Shown here: piece by piece, positions 6,797 through 10,341 of the stretch
Position numbering within the stretch: position 1 is the first letter of the stretch
How the letters are laid out: each line of letters starts with the position of its first letter
Assembly: GCA_002785215.1 (NCBI GenBank)
Contig: PFMK01000068.1
Coordinates: forward strand, 5,312 to 15,652
Direction of reading: 5' to 3'
Origin: Candidatus Gottesmanbacteria bacterium CG_4_10_14_0_8_um_filter_37_24
GTDB lineage: Bacteria; Patescibacteriota; Microgenomatia; 2-02-FULL-39-11
DNA: 10,341 bases
The notes under the pieces: generated by a model
The model's database searches: none
Seen by the model: the letters and a program-made list of their open reading frames with translations, nothing else
Told to the model about the DNA's origin: nothing
Program-made: the position numbers and the translations under genes

Positions 6797-7219
6797 ATGA
6801 ACAAAATATCTGTTTTTACTGATGGTGGGTCCAGGGGTAATCCCGGTCCTGCGGCAATTGGGGTAGTGGTAAAAGCCGAAACAGGTAAAATTCTGGCCAC
6901 GATTTCCCGAAAGATAGGAGAGGCTACTAACAATGTAGCCGAATACCGGGCTGTATTATCCGCCCTCACCTGGATCAAAGAAAACAAAACTATTGTTTTA
7001 CAGCAAAACGTTTCACGCATCCAATTTTTTTTGGATTCCACACTGGTGGCAAACCAGTTAAACGGGATATTCAAAGTGAAGGATGGCCGGTTACGGGAGT
7101 TTTTACTGACTGCCAGAATTTTGGAGTCGGAAATTGGTCTGGATATCCATTATCAGTATGTTCCCAGGGAAAAAAACTTTGAAGCAGATTTTCTGGTAAA
7201 TCAGGCTTTTGATAATTAA
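6797..7219 (+). CDS. rnhA: Ribonuclease HI (RNase H-like, 140 aa)
   Basis: This cytoplasmic endonuclease cleaves the RNA strand of RNA-DNA hybrids, removing replication primers and R-loops with two Mg2+ ions. The four catalytic acidic residues are present: Asp9 in FTDGGSRGNPGPA, Glu49 in NNVAEYRAVLSAL, Asp80 in FFLDSTLVANQ and Asp131 in REKNFEADFLVNQA. It is compact, with no N-terminal hybrid-binding domain, and resembles the short stand-alone RnhA-like enzymes (RVT_3/RNase_H type) rather than E. coli RnhA with its basic protrusion. Length is normal for that group. There is no reverse transcriptase or integrase nearby, so it looks like a chromosomal housekeeping gene. No Shine-Dalgarno sequence precedes ATG 6797. 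The DUF4012 gene follows after 45 bases and may have its own promoter. The symbol is by family resemblance. Confidence 0.93.
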   Translation: MNKISVFTDGGSRGNPGPAAIGVVVKAETGKILATISRKIGEATNNVAEYRAVLSALTWIKENKTIVLQQNVSRIQFFLDSTLVANQLNGIFKVKDGRLREFLLTARILESEIGLDIHYQYVPREKNFEADFLVNQAFDN

Positions 7220-7228
7220 CTCATCTTC

Positions 7229-7250
7229 TATACTGGATCCGATATATAGT
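7229..7250 (+). promoter_or_regulatory. Candidate -10 boxes before the DUF4012 gene
   Basis: Two -10-like hexamers lie in the 45-base gap: TATACT (7229-7234) and TATAGT (7245-7250), each matching consensus at five of six positions. Leaders would be about 24 or 8 bases before ATG 7265. TTGATA at 7209-7214 is only 14 bases from the first, too close for a standard -35 box. No good -35 box suits the second. Confidence 0.3.
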
Positions 7251-7264
7251 AAAATGAAATCTGT

Positions 7265-9721
7265 ATGGTCAGAAAAAGGCCGGTCTCCACATTCACAGAG
7301 ACCACTAAACCAATAGCTCTTATCATCGGAGGCGGTACTGTTTCCTCATACCTTATCCATACATTGGAGGACAGGTCGTGCAAGGTGGTCATCCAGGATT
7401 CCTACAAGCCGATGATTGGCAAGTTTGATTACATTTTCCAGTTTGGGAATTTCCACTTGGCCAAAGATATACTCTTTAAACATCTACGGGAAAACGGCAA
7501 GTATCTTTTTATTGAATTTGAGGAGGAGGAGAAAATAGGCAGTACTGATGATAATAAGATTAGGATAATCCGGGTCGGTGAGATAAATTTTTGGAGCATT
7601 CCGGTATTAGTAGATCATATATTAAGAGCCATGTTTTCTCTAGACGGACCAAATATTATGGATATCAGAAAAAAAGCACAGGTAAAAAGGAAAGTACTTC
7701 CCAAAAAAAAAGAAACGGTAAAAGAGGAACTATATGGAATCACCGATAAGAAAAATCAAAAGATTCCTACGTTTCCTACCGAAAAAAGCGATAACCATAA
7801 TGCTGACCACTCTCCCCTGTCCATAAAGAAAGCGACGTCAATGAAAGTTATTGCTACAAAAAGGATTGCACTCTTTTTCCTCTTAGTCGTACTTGTTATT
7901 TCACTAGTCGGAGGTAGTTTGTATTTTTATATAAATTCCCTGAAGAAAATCTACACTGATTTCAAAAGCGATCTGGCTTCTTCCAACTGGGCGGCAGTTT
8001 CATTGGATATCACACAGGCGGAAAAACATCTCCAAATCGCCAGAAAGATTTACGATTACTCATATAAAATTCTTATCCCTTTCAGAAATACATCTTATTT
8101 AAAAGATTTTGACACGATTCTGACAGTTAATGAAGATCTGTTGAAGACGGGTAAGGAAACACTGGTTTTTTTCCAAAAATTCAAGCCCCTCAGTTATTCT
8201 GCCTTTTCCGATGATAATAAAATTACTAAGGCTGATTTTGACAGGTCAATTTCCCTTGCCGAAAACCTGACACAAGTCTTAACCGATGCAAGAAAGAAAA
8301 TGGATGCAACCGCAATCCCCTACTTTCCCAAAGATACTTATGCTTTACTCCTGTCATCTTACCTGGATAAATTATCGGTAGTACACCAGGTTCTTCCCTT
8401 CTTTGAGCAGGTCTTAATAACGGACGGAGAAAAAACTTACTTGCTACTTTTTCAGAATAATATGGAGATAAGAGCCACAGGAGGCTTTATCGGATCGATA
8501 GGACTATTGATGGTCAAAGACGGCAGTATAAATAAATTAAATATCATGGATGTTTATACAGTTGATGGTCAGTTGAAAGGACATGTAGACCCTCCCCTGC
8601 CTATAAAAAAATATCTGTCTCAACCGCATTGGTTTTTACGTGACAGTAATTTTGATCCGGATTTTGCCGCTTCAGCAGTGAAAGCCTACTGGTTTTTGGA
8701 GAAAGAATTAGGTCAGAAAGTAGACGGGGTTATCGGAATCAATCTTTTTTTGGCGGAAGACCTGTTAAGAATAATGGGACCTGTTAATTTACCTGATTTT
8801 AATAATGAAACGATTAATGCAAATAATTTCTTTTTTAAATCTCAATACTATGTAGAAAAAGATTTTTTTGCAGGTTCGACCAGCAAAAAAGATTATCTGA
8901 CGGCTGTTTCCAATGCCCTTCAATTAAAATTGGCAGAGGGACAAAATCTGCCATGGCTGGATTTATTAACAGTTCTTAGAAACTCTTTAGAAGAAAAAAA
9001 GATTACTTTCTTTTCCAAAGACGATGTCCTTCAGAAAGACATAGAAAAGGCCGGTTGGGCCGGGAGAATGGTAAACGTCAGTTGTGTTGACAATAAGGAT
9101 CAAAATACTGACGCAGTCAAACCAAGAGAGGTAAGCTTATGTTTACCTGATTATCTGTCTGTAATAGAATCAAATTTCGGGGTTAACAAAGCTAATTATT
9201 TTGTAAACAAATCCGTCGCTATTGAGAAAAAGATTAACGATTCCGGTTTGGTGGTGACTATTCTTACCCTGTCATACGAAAACAGCAATATTCCTGAACT
9301 TTTCAAAGGCGGGGATTATCATAATTACCTCAGGATTTTTGTACCAAAAGACAGTAAACTCCTTAACGCCACCTTGAATAATATGCCTATTTCTCCTTCG
9401 GAGATTGAAGTATCACCATATGAAAACGATAAGACTGTTTTTGCCATGATGGTAAAAATAGCTTCCGGGAACAAAGGAGCGGTGAAGATTTCATATACTC
9501 TCCCCTCTTTGTTTACGAAAGATAGCACGTCCTATCAATTTTTTTATCAAAAACAAATGGGTGACAAAAATTCCCCCCTGGTTTTATCTGTCTCTTATCC
9601 GGAAAGATATAGTTTAACTCCGGTTAATTTTAATTCAACATCAGGTAACAAGCAGGAGATATTTTATTCTACAGACACGTCCGTAGACAGAATTTTTGCC
9701 CTCGAAAACAAGATAAGATAA
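7265..9721 (+). CDS. Membrane-anchored DUF4012 protein with degenerate SDR/epimerase-like N-terminal domain
   Basis: 818 aa. Residues 16-130 look like a decayed Rossmann fold of the NAD-dependent epimerase type: beta strand IALII, a glycine loop GGGTVSS at 22-28 where epimerases have GGxGxxG, an acidic residue after strand 2 (Asp45 in KVVIQD), and FDYIFQFGN at 54-62 resembling the epimerase DYVFHLA strand. No YxxxK catalytic pair is visible. A Lys-rich linker leads to one transmembrane helix at about 201-223, preceded by Lys-Arg, which places the N-terminus in the cytoplasm and the bulk outside. Helical residues about 230-380 precede the DUF4012 core, with hallmarks LLLFQNNMEIRATGGFIG (393-410), HWFLRDSNFDPDF (455-467) and GQKVDGVIGINLF (from 483). 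The C-terminal third is beta-rich. DUF4012 has no known biochemical role; its occurrence in cell-envelope proteins suggests surface polysaccharide or wall work. The start at ATG 7265 has no Shine-Dalgarno sequence. Confidence 0.93.
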   Translation: MVRKRPVSTFTETTKPIALIIGGGTVSSYLIHTLEDRSCKVVIQDSYKPMIGKFDYIFQFGNFHLAKDILFKHLRENGKYLFIEFEEEEKIGSTDDNKIRIIRVGEINFWSIPVLVDHILRAMFSLDGPNIMDIRKKAQVKRKVLPKKKETVKEELYGITDKKNQKIPTFPTEKSDNHNADHSPLSIKKATSMKVIATKRIALFFLLVVLVISLVGGSLYFYINSLKKIYTDFKSDLASSNWAAVSLDITQAEKHLQIARKIYDYSYKILIPFRNTSYLKDFDTILTVNEDLLKTGKETLVFFQKFKPLSYSAFSDDNKITKADFDRSISLAENLTQVLTDARKKMDATAIPYFPKDTYALLLSSYLDKLSVVHQVLPFFEQVLITDGEKTYLLLFQNNMEIRATGGFIGSIGLLMVKDGSINKLNIMDVYTVDGQLKGHVDPPLPIKKYLSQPHWFLRDSNFDPDFAASAVKAYWFLEKELGQKVDGVIGINLFLAEDLLRIMGPVNLPDFNNETINANNFFFKSQYYVEKDFFAGSTSKKDYLTAVSNALQLKLAEGQNLPWLDLLTVLRNSLEEKKITFFSKDDVLQKDIEKAGWAGRMVNVSCVDNKDQNTDAVKPREVSLCLPDYLSVIESNFGVNKANYFVNKSVAIEKKINDSGLVVTILTLSYENSNIPELFKGGDYHNYLRIFVPKDSKLLNATLNNMPISPSEIEVSPYENDKTVFAMMVKIASGNKGAVKISYTLPSLFTKDSTSYQFFYQKQMGDKNSPLVLSVSYPERYSLTPVNFNSTSGNKQEIFYSTDTSVDRIFALENKIR

Positions 9722-9768
9722 AGGGTGTAACATCTCAGATTTACGGACACTTTAGCCTCACAGCCTTG
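9722..9768. other. Convergent intergenic gap without visible terminator
   Basis: 47 bases separate the two converging stop codons. Only a 4-bp GTAA/TTAC stem with a 10-base loop can be drawn, and neither strand has a G+C-rich hairpin followed by a T run. How transcription ends here is not evident. Confidence 0.5.
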
Positions 9769-10341
9769 TCACCGCGATCCGTCGGTTGGAGGAGTGGCGA
9801 CCCCGTGCGGCTTCAATGTTTCTTTCATGACGACAGAAGTCAGGAGTTTATAAGGTGTTTGGGTGGGAAAAAGATCCGAGATCAGATAAATAAGTTCGGG
9901 GAAATAAGGATTTCCGAAGTTTTTTTGAAACACGGTTGTTAGAGATGAATCGATTGGATTGGTAAGCAAAGGTAATTTGTATAAAGTAAATCTCTCCAAT
10001 TCCACCCGTCTGGTAAGGTAATCCTCCTTTTTGGCCAGTCTTTCCATCTCCATGGTAATGAGCTTGAAAAATTCCTCTGTATATGATTTGGTTAATCCTC
10101 CCTTTTTAATAGTATCCAGTTCTTTTTGCCTGCCAGATATATTGGAGTCGTCTGTCGTTTCTTTCTTATTTTCAAAATGAGAAGAATAAAATTCATTGGA
10201 AAGATCTTTCAGTATTTCTTCCTCCTGGTTTTCTATTTTTTGTCCGATTTGTTTTAAACCAAGGTATTTACCCTTAAGACTTTCTCTTATTGCTACAGAT
10301 AACAAGTATAATCGAGAATTTACTTTAATACTGTTTACGGC
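9769..10341 (-). CDS. Uncharacterised charged helical protein, 5' end outside the window
   Basis: The reading frame stays open on the minus strand from the TGA at 9769-9771 to the right edge (191 codons including the stop), so the start lies beyond the window. A TTG at 10305 would give 178 aa, but the 12 codons upstream of it are also open (AVNSIKVNSRLY) and read like protein, so that start is not convincing. The visible part begins with a basic amphipathic region, then a Glu/Lys-rich helical stretch (IENQEEEILKDL), then a charged helix around MEMERLAKKEDYLTRRVELER. A C-terminal part with several aromatic residues follows, ending HGVATPPTDGSR. No membrane segment or known motif is recognised. 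It converges on the DUF4012 gene and is therefore not part of that transcript. Confidence 0.75.
   Translation of the reverse strand, partial: AVNSIKVNSRLYLLSVAIRESLKGKYLGLKQIGQKIENQEEEILKDLSNEFYSSHFENKKETTDDSNISGRQKELDTIKKGGLTKSYTEEFFKLITMEMERLAKKEDYLTRRVELERFTLYKLPLLTNPIDSSLTTVFQKNFGNPYFPELIYLISDLFPTQTPYKLLTSVVMKETLKPHGVATPPTDGSR

Noticed and set aside
6797..7219. RNase H domain as the remnant of a retroelement
   Set aside because: It is a complete stand-alone gene with normal length and all catalytic residues, with no reverse transcriptase, integrase or repeats around it.
7254..7256. Upstream ATG before the DUF4012 gene
   Set aside because: It is in another frame and reaches a TAG after about 20 codons; the frame from 7265 carries the protein.
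1803..9721. Composition shift suggesting a horizontally acquired island
   Set aside because: Spot hand counts differ strongly (35 of 60 G+C at 2521-2580 and 33 of 60 at 5281-5340, against 15 of 60 at 8041-8100), but the small gene between them is AT-rich too (22 of 60 at 4441-4500). The Ala/Gly/Pro content of the large proteins explains the difference.
7265..9721. LytR-CpsA-Psr (LCP) ligase
   Set aside because: The single-helix envelope topology is similar, but the LCP motifs are absent and the DUF4012 hallmarks are clear.
9722..9800. Bidirectional terminator between the converging genes
   Set aside because: Only 4-6-bp imperfect pairings such as GTAA/TTAC can be drawn, with no T tract on either strand.

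Overview
The window most resembles a member of the Candidate Phyla Radiation (Patescibacteria), possibly of the Microgenomates type. The main pointer is a large membrane-anchored DUF4012 protein (7265-9721) with a decayed nucleotide-sugar-epimerase-like N-terminus, a family I associate with these small-genome bacteria. Other pointers are very short spacers, little Shine-Dalgarno signal and many genes of no recognised family. TGA appears to work as an ordinary stop, ending the genes at 1782, 6721 and 9769, which argues against the TGA-recoding Gracilibacteria/Absconditabacteria. Placement rests on family knowledge, not on a marker gene.

Region 1 (4-4619, + strand) holds three closely spaced genes. 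They are a coiled-coil protein of about 592 aa, an 836-aa protein with a His/Gly/Val-rich repetitive centre, and a 97-aa acidic helical protein. In the second gene a nearly identical 47-bp direct repeat brackets the repetitive segment in frame.

Region 2 (4620-6721, + strand) begins with a 173-base spacer. It carries two tandem TTTGATTCAAA-like dyads and a good promoter (TTGACA, 18 bases, TGC-AATACT). The expected transcript start lies only two or three bases before the ATG at 4793. This promoter appears to drive a 479-aa Ala/Gly/Gln-rich protein with weakly hydrophobic segments and a 156-aa acidic helical protein. Regions 1 and 2 share a large low-complexity protein followed by a small acidic helical one. 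The two small proteins align loosely and both recall the DUF5663-like pattern of CPR genomes. This is the best candidate here for an undescribed system, probably membrane- or surface-related, but no function can be assigned from sequence alone.

Region 3 (6722-9721, + strand) is more recognisable: a compact RNase HI with all four catalytic carboxylates, then the SDR-like/TM/DUF4012 protein. Both have plausible -10 boxes close to their start codons.

Region 4 (9722-10341) is a convergent gene on the minus strand. It is open to the right edge of the window, so its start lies outside and only its C-terminal part is visible. I saw no rRNA, tRNA, CRISPR array, insertion sequence or convincing rho-independent terminator.
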